A stretch of 64,000 bases of DNA from Planctomycetota bacterium (GCA_029777335.1 JAKOSN010000007.1:17933-81932), one strand, 5' to 3'. Counted from the first letter of the stretch, positions 53,134-62,563 are shown. Made by a program: numbers and translations. Notes: generated by a model not told the origin, from the letters alone.

Positions 53134-53556
53134 ACAGACTCCTTCAATGAGGAAAGAATGGACGAACCGCCGGGCTTGCACCAGGCAGCTGTTTCACGTG
53201 CTGAGATCCCTCAAGGGATCAGAAATGCCCCTTCTTATGCCCTCGAGGAAAACGAGCTTCAGCGAAACCCACAAAGGAGCAGATCGTGCCGGTCTCGAAC
53301 TTCGCCCGCGCGGAAATGGTTGACTTTGATACGTTGGATGGCAACAACGCACGAACAGACTCGATTGGTGGGATTCTAGTCTCGCACAAGGGTTTTCGCA
53401 AGGAATTTTCTGTTGTCTGTCAGGTGACAATCGAAATGACCACCATTCTGGAGCCGTAAGGATCTCTACTGTCATAGCATTGTCACTTGTCCGGATTGGC
53501 CAGTCGGTATCCCCCGCGCGGAGAAGAAAATGGCGCGCGGGGTTCAAGGAAGGAAG
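53134..53556. other. Gene-free region between sulfatase and tmRNA-like gene
   Basis: About 420 bases without a convincing gene. It probably holds the sulfatase promoter and the 3' flank of the tRNA-Pro/tmRNA-like transcript. No T-tailed terminator was recognised after the RNA gene. Confidence 0.45.
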
Positions 53557-53692
53557 TGGAGGCGGCGGGAGTTGAACCCACGTCTACCTTGCTTGCAGGC
53601 CAGCCAGGGTTCTGGATAAAGGCGTTTTCCCCTGTTGAGCCCCTACGCTCCGCGGACCACTCGGGCAAAGTATCGAAACCAGTCTCGCCCCC
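53557..53692 (-). ncRNA. ssrA: Very short tmRNA-like RNA (intact tRNA-like domain, no normal messenger domain)
   Basis: On the minus strand the 5' end GGGGGCGAGACTGGTTTCGA is the classic tmRNA start and the 3' end GTGGGTTCAACTCCCGCCGC followed by CTCCA is the classic tmRNA T-arm and acceptor end. The 7-bp acceptor stem pairs, with the G3-U70 wobble and A73 that alanyl-tRNA synthetase recognises; CCA is not encoded. ACTTTGC and GCAAGGT can form helix P2. The whole gene is only 136 nt, and the space inside P2 (about 70 nt) has small hairpins but no recognised tag frame or pseudoknots, whereas bacterial tmRNA is usually over 300 nt. It begins 7 bases after tRNA-Pro. It may be a compact tmRNA, a deleted remnant or an assembly collapse. 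Confidence 0.75.
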
Positions 53693-53699
53693 AGAAGAG

Positions 53700-53775
53700 T
53701 CTCCGAGACAGGATTTGAACCTGCGACCCTCTGCTCCCAGGGCAGATGCGCTCAACCAGGCTGCGCTACTCGGAG
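53700..53775 (-). tRNA. tRNA-Pro (anticodon TGG)
   Basis: A 76-nt cloverleaf on the minus strand: acceptor CTCCGAG/CTCGGAG with C1-G72, D-stem GCGC/GCGC, anticodon stem TCTGC/GCAGA with loop CCTGGGA (anticodon TGG), T-arm GCAGG-TTCAAAT-CCTGT and A73. CCA is not encoded. Position 33 is C instead of the usual T, which is unusual. It lies just upstream of the tmRNA-like gene and is likely co-transcribed with it. Confidence 0.93.
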
Positions 53776-53908
53776 TTCGTCTCACCACTTCTCTTCGGAC
53801 AATGGCGATGCCTTGGAGGTTCGCTCCCCTTCGTGTACCCTCTCTGTACACCGGCGATCGCTGCATCGGCGCCGTGCTCGTGTCGTGCCGCCCCTCGGAG
53901 TCCGCCTT

Positions 53909-54865
53909 ATGTCGGTCGCGCACTCATTTCGCTGGGATGTCCTCGGCCTTGGCTGTGTGGCCATCGATGACCTCCTCTACGTCGAGACCTTTCCCGCTCC
54001 CGAAACCAAGGTGCGCGTGCGGCGCCGGGAACGGCAGTGCGGCGGACTCACTGCCACCGGGCTCGTCGCCGCCGCACGCCTGGGGGCGCGCTGTGCCTAT
54101 GCCGGGGTCCTCGGCCATGATCCCGCGTCCGAGTTCGTTCTGGCCACCTTGCAACGCGAAGGGATTGACACCCGGCACACGCTCCGCCGCGAGCAGGCGC
54201 GCCCCATCCACTCCACGATCATCGTCGATGAAACCCATCACACCCGCACCATCTTCTTCGATCTCACCGGAGCCACCGGCGCCGATACTCATTCGCCAGG
54301 CGACGACGTGTTGCGCGAGACCCGGGTCCTTTACGTCGATCACTACGGCATTGAGGGGATGCTTCGCGCCGCGCGCCTGGCGCGGACAGAAGGGATCGCC
54401 ATTGTCGCTGATCTGGAACGAGATGAATGGCCAGGCTTTCACGACCTGCTCGCGCTGGTCGATCATCTGCTCCTGTCGCAATCCTTCGCCGCCCGGGTGA
54501 CCGGGTGCCACGACCCGGCCAGGGCCGTCAATGCCCTCTGGACCGAGGCCCGCCAGGCAGTCATTGTCACCTGCGGAGCGGAGGGGTGCTGGAGTCGCGC
54601 GGTCGGGTCGAGTGCCACCCCGGTGCATCATCCCGCCTTCGCCGTGGAGGTGGTCGATACCACCGGGTGTGGGGATGTTTTCCACGGCGCCTATGCGGCG
54701 GAACTGGCACGCGGGGCCTCGCTCGCCGAGCGGATTCGCTTTGCCTCGGCGACCGCCGCACTCAAGGCGCGCCAATTGGGAGCACAGGCCGGCATCCCCA
54801 CGCGCACCGACGTGGAGCAATTTCTCCGGCGGCACGGTTTCTCCACTGACAGGGAGATGTCATGA
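53909..54865 (+). CDS. PfkB-family carbohydrate kinase
   Basis: This 318-residue ribokinase-fold enzyme phosphorylates a sugar or nucleoside with ATP. It shows GLGCVAIDDLLYVETFP at the start, GGLTATGLVAAARLGA (first PfkB signature region) and the C-terminal VVDTTGCGDVFHGAYAA block with the catalytic Asp. The substrate cannot be told. ATG 53909 has CGGAG upstream; the frame extends 32 codons further without good coding character. Its end overlaps the next gene in an ATGA. Confidence 0.9.
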   Translation: MSVAHSFRWDVLGLGCVAIDDLLYVETFPAPETKVRVRRRERQCGGLTATGLVAAARLGARCAYAGVLGHDPASEFVLATLQREGIDTRHTLRREQARPIHSTIIVDETHHTRTIFFDLTGATGADTHSPGDDVLRETRVLYVDHYGIEGMLRAARLARTEGIAIVADLERDEWPGFHDLLALVDHLLLSQSFAARVTGCHDPARAVNALWTEARQAVIVTCGAEGCWSRAVGSSATPVHHPAFAVEVVDTTGCGDVFHGAYAAELARGASLAERIRFASATAALKARQLGAQAGIPTRTDVEQFLRRHGFSTDREMS

Positions 54866-55389
54866 GGCAGATTAAACTCTTCATCGCTTGCAGTCTCGAT
54901 GGCTACATCGCCCGCACCGATGGCAGCATCGACTGGCTCTTCACCGATGGCGACTACGGCTACACCGATTTTATCCGCTCCATCGACATTCTGATCATGG
55001 GACGCAAGACCTACGAACATCTGCTCCACATGGTCACCGACTATCCGCACCAGGATAAGCAAACGCTCGTGCTCTCGCATACGAGGGCCGGCAGCCGCGA
55101 TGCCCACGCACAATTTGTGAGCGGCCCGGTGCGTGATCTGGTCGAGCCTCTGCGGCACACGCCAGGAGGCGATATCTGGCTGGTGGGCGGCGCGGAGGTG
55201 GTGCGCGATTTCCTCGCCGAGGGGTTGATCGACGAGTTCATCCTTTCCTATCACCCCCTGCTGCTCGGGTCGGGGATTCCGCTCTTTTTGCCGCAATCAC
55301 GCCCCATCTCACTACGTCTGGAGGAGACCCTGGCATTCCCCAGCGGACTGGTGCAGCTACGCTATCGCCATCTGCCAGGGAGCGTCTGA
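54862..55389 (+). CDS. Dihydrofolate-reductase-fold protein (RibD C-terminal type)
   Basis: This 175-residue protein has the DHFR/RibD-C fold: [42 protein letters not shown], and [41 protein letters not shown]. Such stand-alone proteins are NADPH-dependent reductases of uncertain substrate; a folate role is unlikely without a full DHFR active site. Its ATG overlaps the stop of the PfkB gene, so the two are coupled. Confidence 0.9.
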   Translation: MRQIKLFIACSLDGYIARTDGSIDWLFTDGDYGYTDFIRSIDILIMGRKTYEHLLHMVTDYPHQDKQTLVLSHTRAGSRDAHAQFVSGPVRDLVEPLRHTPGGDIWLVGGAEVVRDFLAEGLIDEFILSYHPLLLGSGIPLFLPQSRPISLRLEETLAFPSGLVQLRYRHLPGSV

Positions 55390-55483
55390 AGATCAATCAA
55401 CGGGCCGGCTTGAAGTGTCTCGCCAGCAGTGGCTCGAAGTCGTAGAATCGTCGCGAGAGATCCCATACTTTCTCCACGGACTG

Positions 55484-56239
55484 ATGACCATGGACGAGCA
55501 GGCGACCACGGATCCGTTGCAGCCCAGGTATCGTCGAGTTCTCCTCAAGTTGAGCGGGGAGGGCTTTGGCACGCCGGGCAAGGGCGGCATCAGCATCGAC
55601 GAAACCCTCAACGTGGCCCGCCAGGTCCAGCGGGTGGCGCAGCGCGGCGTGCAACTGGCCATCGTCGTCGGCGGCGGCAACATCCTGCGCGGCTCGCAGT
55701 TCAGCGCCAGCACCGAGGTGGTCAAGCAACCCACCGCCCATCACATGGGGATGCTGGCGACGGTACTCAATGGGCTGGCCCTGCAAGATGCCCTGGAAAG
55801 TCTCGGCTGCGCCACCCGCTTGCTGACCGCGATCCGCATGGAGTCGGTCGCCGAGCCGTTCATTCGGCGCCGCTGCACACGCCATCTGGAGAAGGGGCGG
55901 ATTGTGATCCTGGCGGGCGGGACCGGCAACCCGTTTGTCACCACCGACACCGCGGCCGCGCTGCGCTCGCGCGAGATCGAGGCGGATGTGCTTCTGAAGG
56001 CCACGCGCGTCGATGGCGTGTACAGCGACGATCCCGAGATCAATCCGCATGCCATCCGCTACGAAAAGTTGACATACTCCCAGTTCGTTCGCGATAATCT
56101 GCGCGTGATGGACATCGCTGCCATCGACATGTGTCGTGCCGGCAAGATGCCCATCATCGTTTTTAACTTCAAACGAGAAGGCAATATCGAGCGCGTGATC
56201 GCAGGTCAGGCCATCGGCACTGTCGTTCACGAAGGCTAG
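55484..56239 (+). CDS. pyrH: UMP kinase
   Basis: PyrH phosphorylates UMP to UDP, an essential cytosolic step. The 251-residue protein shows [14 protein letters not shown], the GGGNILRG nucleotide loop, [54 protein letters not shown] and a C-terminal region typical of bacterial UMP kinase. Starts at ATG 55484 or 55490 fit the family length; a GTG at 55415 would add an unusual leader. frr follows after 32 bases, the common pyrH-frr order. Confidence 0.95.
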   Translation: MTMDEQATTDPLQPRYRRVLLKLSGEGFGTPGKGGISIDETLNVARQVQRVAQRGVQLAIVVGGGNILRGSQFSASTEVVKQPTAHHMGMLATVLNGLALQDALESLGCATRLLTAIRMESVAEPFIRRRCTRHLEKGRIVILAGGTGNPFVTTDTAAALRSREIEADVLLKATRVDGVYSDDPEINPHAIRYEKLTYSQFVRDNLRVMDIAAIDMCRAGKMPIIVFNFKREGNIERVIAGQAIGTVVHEG

Positions 56240-56271
56240 TTTGCGGCTGCCCCAGCGAAGGAATCCTCATC

Positions 56272-56832
56272 ATGACTGCCGACGAAATTTTACTGGATGC
56301 CGAGGAGCGGATGGAGAAAGCCCTCAACGTCTTTCGCGACGAGCTGCGCGGTCTGCGCACGGGTCGCGCGACCCCCGCTCTGGTGGACAACCTGCGCGTG
56401 GAATACTACGGCTCGCCGACTCCCCTCAAGCAGATGGCCCAGATCAGCACCCCCGATCCGCAATCGATCGTCATCCGTCCCTTCGATGCCAGCGTTCTCA
56501 AGGAGATCGAGAAGGCGATCCGCTCCAGTGACCTGGGGATGTCACCGAACAACGACGGCAAGATGATCCGTTTGCAGGTGCCGCCCATGTCCGGGGAACA
56601 ACGCCAGAAGCTGAGCACACGCATCAAAAAGTCCGCCGAGGACGCCAAGGTCTCCTGCCGCAATATTCGCCGCGACAGCAACAAGCAGTTCGACGAGGCG
56701 GAGAAGAGCAAGACCATGACCGAGGATGAACGCGACGCCGGCAAGGAAGAGGTCCAGAACCTGCTGAAACAATTTGAAGGGAAAATCACCGAGATGGCGG
56801 ATAAAAAGACGAAGGAAATTATGGAGCAGTGA
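56272..56832 (+). CDS. frr: Ribosome recycling factor
   Basis: Frr splits post-termination ribosomes together with EF-G. The 186-residue length and blocks FRDELRGLRTGRATPALVDNLRVEYYGSPTPLKQMAQISTPDPQSIVIRPFD and LQVPPMSGEQRQKLSTRIKK match the family. AAGGAA precedes ATG 56272. It follows pyrH on the same strand. Confidence 0.96.
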   Translation: MTADEILLDAEERMEKALNVFRDELRGLRTGRATPALVDNLRVEYYGSPTPLKQMAQISTPDPQSIVIRPFDASVLKEIEKAIRSSDLGMSPNNDGKMIRLQVPPMSGEQRQKLSTRIKKSAEDAKVSCRNIRRDSNKQFDEAEKSKTMTEDERDAGKEEVQNLLKQFEGKITEMADKKTKEIMEQ

Positions 56833-56952
56833 GCGCCGCTCTCCGCGACGCGACCTCCCAGGGATCACCGGAACCGTCCGTTCCCCCTGAGGGCGGTCGC
56901 GTCCCGACTGGACTCGCACAACCCCGGCCCCTCACCTCTCTCGAGACTTACC

Positions 56953-59900
56953 ATGCGCACGCTGTCTGAGCTGTTCACTCGGTATCCCGGCTGTGCCGAA
57001 CGCGGACTCGCTTCCGAGACGGTCGCCCAGAGTCGGCAGGAATTCGGCCGCAACGCCCTCACCCCCCTGCCCCGCGAACCCCTGTGGAAAAAGTTCGTCG
57101 AAAAGTTCGACGAGCCGATCATCAAGATTTTGCTGGCCGCTGCCCTCCTCTCCATGTTTGTCGAGTTCTTCAACGGCCACCCTGGCTTCGCCTTTGCGGT
57201 GCTGCTTCTCATTCTCGGCAGTCTGGCCGGTCTGCACTTTCGCAATCTGGGGCAGTGGATTCCCACTGGCATGTTTGTGTCGGCGATCGTCACCTTTATT
57301 CTCTGCAAGGCGATCGCCGGCCATGTCGCCATCGACGGTCTGGCGGTGATGATCGCCGTCATCCTTGCCACCGGGGTTGCGTTTCTCAGCGAGTACAAAA
57401 GCGATCGCGAATTCGAGGCGCTCAACGCCCGCAAGGACGAGATCCAGGTCAAGGTCACGCGCAACGGCGAGTTTCACACCGTTCTGCTCGAAGAACTCGT
57501 TGTCGGCGATCTGGTGTCGCTTGAGATGGGCGACGAGATCCCTGCCGATGGCCGCCTTCTCAAGGCCACCGATCTCTTCGTCGATCAAAGCCTGATGACC
57601 GGCGAATCCGAGCCAGTCAAGAAGCACATCGGCAAACCCGACGAGGTGGAAGCCGGTCCCGAACGCGCCGACTGTGTCTATCGCGGGACGCAGGTGGTCG
57701 ATGGCGTGGGGCAGATGCTTGTCACCGACGTGGGCGATGCCACCTACCTCGGCCAGATCGCGCGCAAACTCTCCGGCGAAGGCGAGGAAGACGAGGGCGC
57801 GGAAGGGCCGGAAACCGAGGAGAAACGCGTCAAACGCAAGTTGACCATCTCCAAGGAACTCACCCCCTTGCAGGTGAAGCTAACGCAACTGGCGGAGATG
57901 ATCAGCAAGGTAGGCTACATCGCCGCGGTTGCCATCTTTCTGGCTCTGCTGATCATCCGCGGGTTGATTGGCGGACAGGTGCTCCCCGAAGCCGACAAGA
58001 GCTTTGGCGACAACTTCCTCAAGATCGCGGGCTCGTTGCTCAACTACTTTGTGTACATGGTCATCATCATTGTGGTGGCGGTCCCCGAAGGGCTGCCCAT
58101 GAGCGTGACCGTTTCCCTCGCCCTGGCCATGCGCAAGATGACGCGTGCCAACAGCCTGGTGCGTCAGCTGGTGGCCTGCGAGACAATCGGCTCCGCCACC
58201 GTGATCTGTTCGGACAAGACCGGCACGCTGACGCAGAACAAGATGCAGGTGGTGCGCCTCTTCGCCGGCGACGCTGCCATGGATCGCGGCACTCCGGCTT
58301 GGGCGCTCCCCGAGAAAGATCCCGCCTGGCCGCGCAATGGCAAACCGCTCGACTGGCTCGTCATCAACGCCGCCATCAACTCGACCGCCAACCTGGAGGA
58401 GAAGGAAGGGAAGATCATCACCGTCGGCAACTCGACCGAAGGATCGCTGCTGCAGTGGCTGCGTGAAGCGGGGCTCGACTACGAGAAACTGCGCGATCAG
58501 TTTAAACCACTTTACCAGATCCACTTTAGCTCTGAACGCAAACGCATGACCACGGTGATCCGCTATGGGGACAAGGCGGTGACACTGGTCAAGGGGGCGC
58601 CCGAATGGGTGCTGGCGCAGTGCACGCATTACCAGGGTGCCGAGGGCACGCTCCACCCCTGGACCACCGAGGCCCGCGCTCGTGTTGAGGACTGGATCAA
58701 GGACTCCGCCAGCCAGGCGATGCGCACCCTCGCCTTTGCCTACGCCGTCCTTCCCCCCGACGTCCCCACCGACGAGGACGCCCTGCACAGCCGCCGCGAA
58801 AGCCTGGAGAACAACCTCGTCTTTGCGGGGCTGGTCGCCATTCGGGATCCCTTGCGCGACGATGTCAAGGAGGCCGTCGAGCGCTGCCGGAGCGCGGGCA
58901 TCGAGGTCAAGATGATCACCGGCGACAATGTCGAGACCGCTCGCGCCATCGCCTACGATATCGGCCTGGTCGATCGGCGCGATGCCCCCATCGACAGCCC
59001 GGCTGGCGTGATCTTTACCAGTCCGAAGTTCAACGAACTCTATGAACAATGGCGCACGTTGCGCACCCAGGAGAATCTTCCTCTCGAACAGGAACAGCAG
59101 CGCGAAGAACTCCGTTCCGAATTGTGTGGCTTGCGCGTCCTGGCGCGCGCCAAACCGCTCGACAAGTACAAGATGGTCGAGGTGCTGCAAAGCCGCGACG
59201 AGGTGGTCGCCATGACGGGCGATGGCACCAACGATGCTCCCTCGCTCAAGAAGGCAGACGTTGGCCTGGCCATGGGGATCGCCGGCACCGAGGTTGCCAA
59301 GGAAGCCAGCAAGATCGTCCTCCTTGACGACGCCTTTTCCACCATCGTCAAGGCGGTGCAATGGGGCCGCTCGCTGTATGAAAACATCCAGCGCTTCATA
59401 CAGTTTCAGTTGACCATCAATGTCAGCGCCCTCACCATCGCGTTCCTTGGACCGTTCTTCGGTCTGGAACCACCGTTCACGGTCCTGCAGCTGCTGTGGA
59501 TCAACATCATCATGGATACCTTCGCCTCGATCGCGCTGTGCTCCGAACCGCCGCGCGACAGCGTGATGCTGGCTCGCCCCAAGCGCAAGGACGAGAACAT
59601 TGTCACCCCGGCGATGTTCAAGACCATCATGATCACAGCGAGTTTCTTTGTCGTGGTGATGATGAGCCTGCTCGCCGCGATGAAGTGGGGACGCTGGTTC
59701 GATCCCACCGGAGGCACCCCTGGCTCTCCGCTCAGCCCCTACCAGGCCGGTGTCTTCTTCACCATGTATGTCTTTTTCCAGATCTGGAATCAGATTAATT
59801 GCCGGTCGCTGGTGCCCAGTGAAAGCGGATTAACCGGGCTGTTCAGCAACCCCATCTTCCTGGCGATCGTGGGCGCCATTGCCGTGGTGCAGATCCTGAT

Positions 59901-60069
59901 CACCGAGTTCGAGCCGTTGGCGGACATCTTCAAGATCGCCACGCTCCACCTGGGCGACTGGGTTCTGATCATTGTGGTCACCTCGTCGGTGCTGATCTTT
60001 GCCGAGGTCGCGCGACGACTGCGTCTCAAGCTTGCGGCTCAGAACGTCCCGACGACCCCCGCCGGTTGA
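56953..60069 (+). CDS. Calcium-type P-type ATPase (PMCA/SERCA-like)
   Basis: This 1038-residue ion pump has about ten membrane helices. The ion-site PEGLP in VVAVPEGLPMSVTVSLALAMRKM, the phosphorylation motif SDKTGTLTQNKM (Asp near 421), the TGES loop in LMTGESEPV, the KGAPEWVL nucleotide block, and the hinge TGDGTNDAPSLKKADVGLAMGIAGTEVAKEAS are all present; these with PEGLP indicate a calcium-transporting P2B-type ATPase. The C-terminus lacks an obvious calmodulin-like regulator. It begins 120 bases after frr. Confidence 0.94.
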   Translation: MRTLSELFTRYPGCAERGLASETVAQSRQEFGRNALTPLPREPLWKKFVEKFDEPIIKILLAAALLSMFVEFFNGHPGFAFAVLLLILGSLAGLHFRNLGQWIPTGMFVSAIVTFILCKAIAGHVAIDGLAVMIAVILATGVAFLSEYKSDREFEALNARKDEIQVKVTRNGEFHTVLLEELVVGDLVSLEMGDEIPADGRLLKATDLFVDQSLMTGESEPVKKHIGKPDEVEAGPERADCVYRGTQVVDGVGQMLVTDVGDATYLGQIARKLSGEGEEDEGAEGPETEEKRVKRKLTISKELTPLQVKLTQLAEMISKVGYIAAVAIFLALLIIRGLIGGQVLPEADKSFGDNFLKIAGSLLNYFVYMVIIIVVAVPEGLPMSVTVSLALAMRKMTRANSLVRQLVACETIGSATVICSDKTGTLTQNKMQVVRLFAGDAAMDRGTPAWALPEKDPAWPRNGKPLDWLVINAAINSTANLEEKEGKIITVGNSTEGSLLQWLREAGLDYEKLRDQFKPLYQIHFSSERKRMTTVIRYGDKAVTLVKGAPEWVLAQCTHYQGAEGTLHPWTTEARARVEDWIKDSASQAMRTLAFAYAVLPPDVPTDEDALHSRRESLENNLVFAGLVAIRDPLRDDVKEAVERCRSAGIEVKMITGDNVETARAIAYDIGLVDRRDAPIDSPAGVIFTSPKFNELYEQWRTLRTQENLPLEQEQQREELRSELCGLRVLARAKPLDKYKMVEVLQSRDEVVAMTGDGTNDAPSLKKADVGLAMGIAGTEVAKEASKIVLLDDAFSTIVKAVQWGRSLYENIQRFIQFQLTINVSALTIAFLGPFFGLEPPFTVLQLLWINIIMDTFASIALCSEPPRDSVMLARPKRKDENIVTPAMFKTIMITASFFVVVMMSLLAAMKWGRWFDPTGGTPGSPLSPYQAGVFFTMYVFFQIWNQINCRSLVPSESGLTGLFSNPIFLAIVGAIAVVQILITEFEPLADIFKIATLHLGDWVLIIVVTSSVLIFAEVARRLRLKLAAQNVPTTPAG

Positions 60070-60137
60070 GTTGGCCTCGGGCGAGCGCGGCAGCGTTTCT
60101 GCCGTGTTCGCCCTTTCTTGCTTGGCACAGGATTTCC

Positions 60138-60509
60138 ATGTCAGAACTCAAGGAACAGCTGCAGGCCGTGGCGGCCAAGCTCGGCGTGGGAGACTATCAC
60201 CGGCACGTCTTTCTGTGCACCGGTCCCAACTGCTGTACTCCCGAGGCAGGCACCGAGGCATGGGAGGCGCTCAAACAGCAGATCAAGATGCACGGGCTGG
60301 CCAGCGGCGCGCACGCCTGTTATCGCACCAAGGTGGGATGTCTGCGCATCTGTGCTCATGGTCCCACTGCCGTCGTCTATCCGGAAGGGACCTGGTATCA
60401 TGGGATGACCGCGGAGCGCATCCCTCTGCTGGTGCAACAACACCTGGTGGAGGGGAAACCGATTGAAGAATGGATCTTCGCTCGCAACCCCCTGTCCTCT
60501 GAAGAGTAA
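60138..60509 (+). CDS. Thioredoxin-like [2Fe-2S] ferredoxin
   Basis: This 123-residue protein matches the small (2Fe-2S) ferredoxin of the thioredoxin fold: HVFLCTGPNCC (Cys27, Cys32, Cys33), then HACYRTKVGCLRICAHGPTAVVYPEGTWYHGM (Cys61, Cys68, Cys72). Four of these would bind the cluster. ATG 60138 follows AGGA; the longer frame upstream is not conserved-looking. It is probably a soluble electron carrier; no redox partner gene is adjacent. Confidence 0.9.
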   Translation: MSELKEQLQAVAAKLGVGDYHRHVFLCTGPNCCTPEAGTEAWEALKQQIKMHGLASGAHACYRTKVGCLRICAHGPTAVVYPEGTWYHGMTAERIPLLVQQHLVEGKPIEEWIFARNPLSSEE

Positions 60510-60659
60510 AAGAGGCTTGAGATCCATCTGTGCCGGCCCCTTCGGCGCCTTGAAACCCCCTTTTCGCCCCCTTTTTCTCTCGCTTCTCGCGCTTCCAGGG
60601 ATGGAGTCATGCACCGGCTCGTCACCGCCCCAACCTCCCCGGTCCGCAGCCTGCTAACC

Positions 60660-60687
60660 TTGTTCCCTCTCGTGGGGCGGTTATACT
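60660..60687 (+). promoter_or_regulatory. recA: Candidate sigma-70 promoter for recA
   Basis: TTGTTC (60660-60665) and TATACT (60682-60687) are 16 bases apart, about 70 bases before the recA start. No convincing LexA box was found. Confidence 0.55.
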
Positions 60688-60757
60688 AACAAACGTACAG
60701 CAAAAAACAACCATCCAGGTGAATCAACCACCTCATCATCTACCCGCGAGGAGAGCC

Positions 60758-61858
60758 ATGGCAGACGCGACGCAGGAACGAGAACTAAAGAACGTGATCG
60801 CTCAGATTGAGAAAGATGTCGGCAAGGGCGCGATCATGCGGCTGGGCGAGGGTTCGTCGCTCGACATTCAGGGGATCAGCACCGGGGCACTCAGCCTGGA
60901 CATCGCCCTGGGTGGATTCGGTCTGCCGCGCGGGCGTGTGGTGGAGATCTTCGGCCCGGAAGCGAGCGGCAAAACGACAGTGACCCTGCACACCGTGGCG
61001 CAGGCGCAGAAAGCGGGCGGCGTGGCCGCCTTCATCGATGCGGAACATGCCCTCGATCCGGGCTGGGCCAAGCGCGTCGGCGTCGATCTGGAGAGTCTGC
61101 TGGTCAGCCAGCCGTCCTGTGCCGAGGAAGCGCTCCGCATTGCCGAGATGCTGGTCAAATCCAACGCGGTGGATCTGATTGTGGTCGACTCGGTGGCCGC
61201 CCTGGTGCCGCGCGCTGAGGTCGAGGGCGAGATTGGCGATGCGCATGTCGGCGTGCAGGCGCGCCTGATGAGCCAGGCCTTGCGGATTTTAACGCCCTCG
61301 CTCTCCAAGACCAAGACATGCATGATCTTCATCAACCAGATTCGCCAGAAGATCGGGGTGATGTTCGGCAATCCGGAAACCACCTCGGGCGGACTGGCGT
61401 TGAAGTTCTACAGCTCGGTGCGCCTGGATATCCGCAAGATTGAAACGCTCAAGGATAGCGACGAGGTGGTCGGCTCGCGCGTGAAGGTGAAGGTGGTGAA
61501 GAACAAGGTGGCGCCTCCGTTCCGCGTGGCCGAGGTGGAGTTAATGCACGATCACGGCATCAGCCGCGAAGGCGACCTGCTCGATCTGGCGCTGGAGGAC
61601 AAGTTCATCGAGAAGAGCGGCAGCTGGCACAGCTATGGGGAAATCCGTCTGGGCAACAGTCGCAAGGCGGCCAAGGAATATCTGCGGGAAAACCCGGCCC
61701 TGATGGACGAGATCAGCCGCAAGGTGCTGGAAAAGCGTGGCTTGCTCCGTGGGGCGACGGCCAGCACCCCTCCCGCTGCCGCGCCGGAACCGGCCCCGAG
61801 CAAACCGGAGAAGAGCGAGACGCCCACGCGCCGACGCCAGGCCAGTTCCTCGGAGTGA
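60758..61858 (+). CDS. recA: Recombinase A
   Basis: RecA forms filaments on single-stranded DNA, drives strand exchange and triggers the SOS response. The 366-residue protein has Walker A GPEASGKT at 66-73, Walker [32 protein letters not shown], and the ATP-site [35 protein letters not shown]. The C-terminus is a Pro/Ala-rich and basic tail. ATG 60758 has GAGGAGAG upstream; a GTG 13 codons earlier is less likely. No intein or intron is present. A strong hairpin follows. Confidence 0.97.
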   Translation: MADATQERELKNVIAQIEKDVGKGAIMRLGEGSSLDIQGISTGALSLDIALGGFGLPRGRVVEIFGPEASGKTTVTLHTVAQAQKAGGVAAFIDAEHALDPGWAKRVGVDLESLLVSQPSCAEEALRIAEMLVKSNAVDLIVVDSVAALVPRAEVEGEIGDAHVGVQARLMSQALRILTPSLSKTKTCMIFINQIRQKIGVMFGNPETTSGGLALKFYSSVRLDIRKIETLKDSDEVVGSRVKVKVVKNKVAPPFRVAEVELMHDHGISREGDLLDLALEDKFIEKSGSWHSYGEIRLGNSRKAAKEYLRENPALMDEISRKVLEKRGLLRGATASTPPAAAPEPAPSKPEKSETPTRRRQASSSE

Positions 61859-61875
61859 GCGGGGGAAACGCAAAG

Positions 61876-61905
61876 GCCCCGCGCTGCATCCTGGCAGCGC
61901 GGGGC
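61876..61905 (+). terminator. Hairpin after recA
   Basis: Perfect 12-bp inverted repeat GCCCCGCGCTGC / GCAGCGCGGGGC with a 6-base loop, 17 bases past the recA stop and facing the convergent cysteine-rich gene. The plus strand has no T run; the minus strand has a short one. Confidence 0.65.
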
Positions 61906-62002
61906 TGGGTGTAGGCACCAGGGAGAAGACGAATCAGCATCGGTCCGGGTTAACGTTCAGGCAGGTTGGACCGCCTCACCGCGCCCCGGACAGAGGAATC
62001 TC

Positions 62003-62563
62003 TCAGTACGGGCTGCTGCCCAGTTCGAGAGGCTTCGGAGCGACGGTCGAGGTCGGGGTCTTCTTCTCCTCGGGCTTCTTTTCCGGCTTCTTCTCTTCGG
62101 GCTTCTCGATCTTCTCGGGAGCCTTCGGCATCGACTTGGGCGCGGTGCCGCCCTGGGCCGGGGTCACGGCGATGGGAGCGCCACAGCTGGAGCACGGCGC
62201 GCCACAGGTGTCACAGATGTCGCAGCAATCATGTTTGTGCTTGAAGCGGCCAAACAGACGATTGAAGAGACTCTTCTTCTCGCAGCAAGGATCGCAGCAG
62301 GGATCACAGCAAGCCGGAGCGCAAGTGGTGCAAGCCGGGGTGCAGGTAGTACAGGCGGGAGCGCACACATCGCACGTATCGCAGCAATCGTGTTTGTGTT
62401 TGAAGCGCCCAAACAGACGATCGAACAGTTTCGGCTTCTCGCAGCACGAATCACAGGTATCACAGCAAGTCGGTGCACAGGTGGTGCAAGCCGGAGTGGA
62501 GCAACAAGGAGCATCAGCGCCCGCGAGCCAGGCGGTAGTCACCAGCAAAAACGCAGCATTCAC
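62003..62563 (-). CDS. Exported cysteine-rich repeat protein
   Basis: Function unknown. This 186-residue protein begins with a signal peptide (NAAFLLVTTAWLAGADA, cleavage before PCC) and has about 29 cysteines, mostly as CC and TTC/PCC pairs. Two copies of a block CCEKxxLFxRLFGRFKHKHD followed by CCDxCD lie at about residues 38-64 and 91-117. The C-terminal third has no Cys and is Lys/Glu/Pro-rich. It may be a disulfide-crosslinked envelope protein or a metal binder. GTG 62563 is chosen because GGAGGAT precedes it and the signal peptide starts there; an ATG 14 codons upstream has no ribosome site. Confidence 0.72.
   Translation of the reverse strand: MNAAFLLVTTAWLAGADAPCCSTPACTTCAPTCCDTCDSCCEKPKLFDRLFGRFKHKHDCCDTCDVCAPACTTCTPACTTCAPACCDPCCDPCCEKKSLFNRLFGRFKHKHDCCDICDTCGAPCSSCGAPIAVTPAQGGTAPKSMPKAPEKIEKPEEKKPEKKPEEKKTPTSTVAPKPLELGSSPY
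62221..62445 (-). repeat. Two direct repeats inside the cysteine-rich gene
   Basis: Copies near 62221-62286 and 62380-62445 share most of about 60 bases, coding the CCEK...FGRFKHKHDCCD block twice. The copies differ at several third positions, so the repeat is old or under protein-level selection. Confidence 0.7.

Noticed and set aside
53483..53923. Minus-strand frame across the tRNA-Pro and tmRNA-like genes
   Set aside because: It crosses two RNA genes that fold well; the part GENAFIQNPGW inside the tmRNA-like gene was tested as a tag peptide but has no stop in the right place.
57880..59361. 493-codon minus-strand frame opposite the P-type ATPase
   Set aside because: Antisense shadow of a clear pump gene; long opposite frames are expected in GC-rich DNA.
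60680..60705. Possible LexA box before recA (ACTAACAAACGTACAG)
   Set aside because: It is not palindromic enough to match a known LexA operator.
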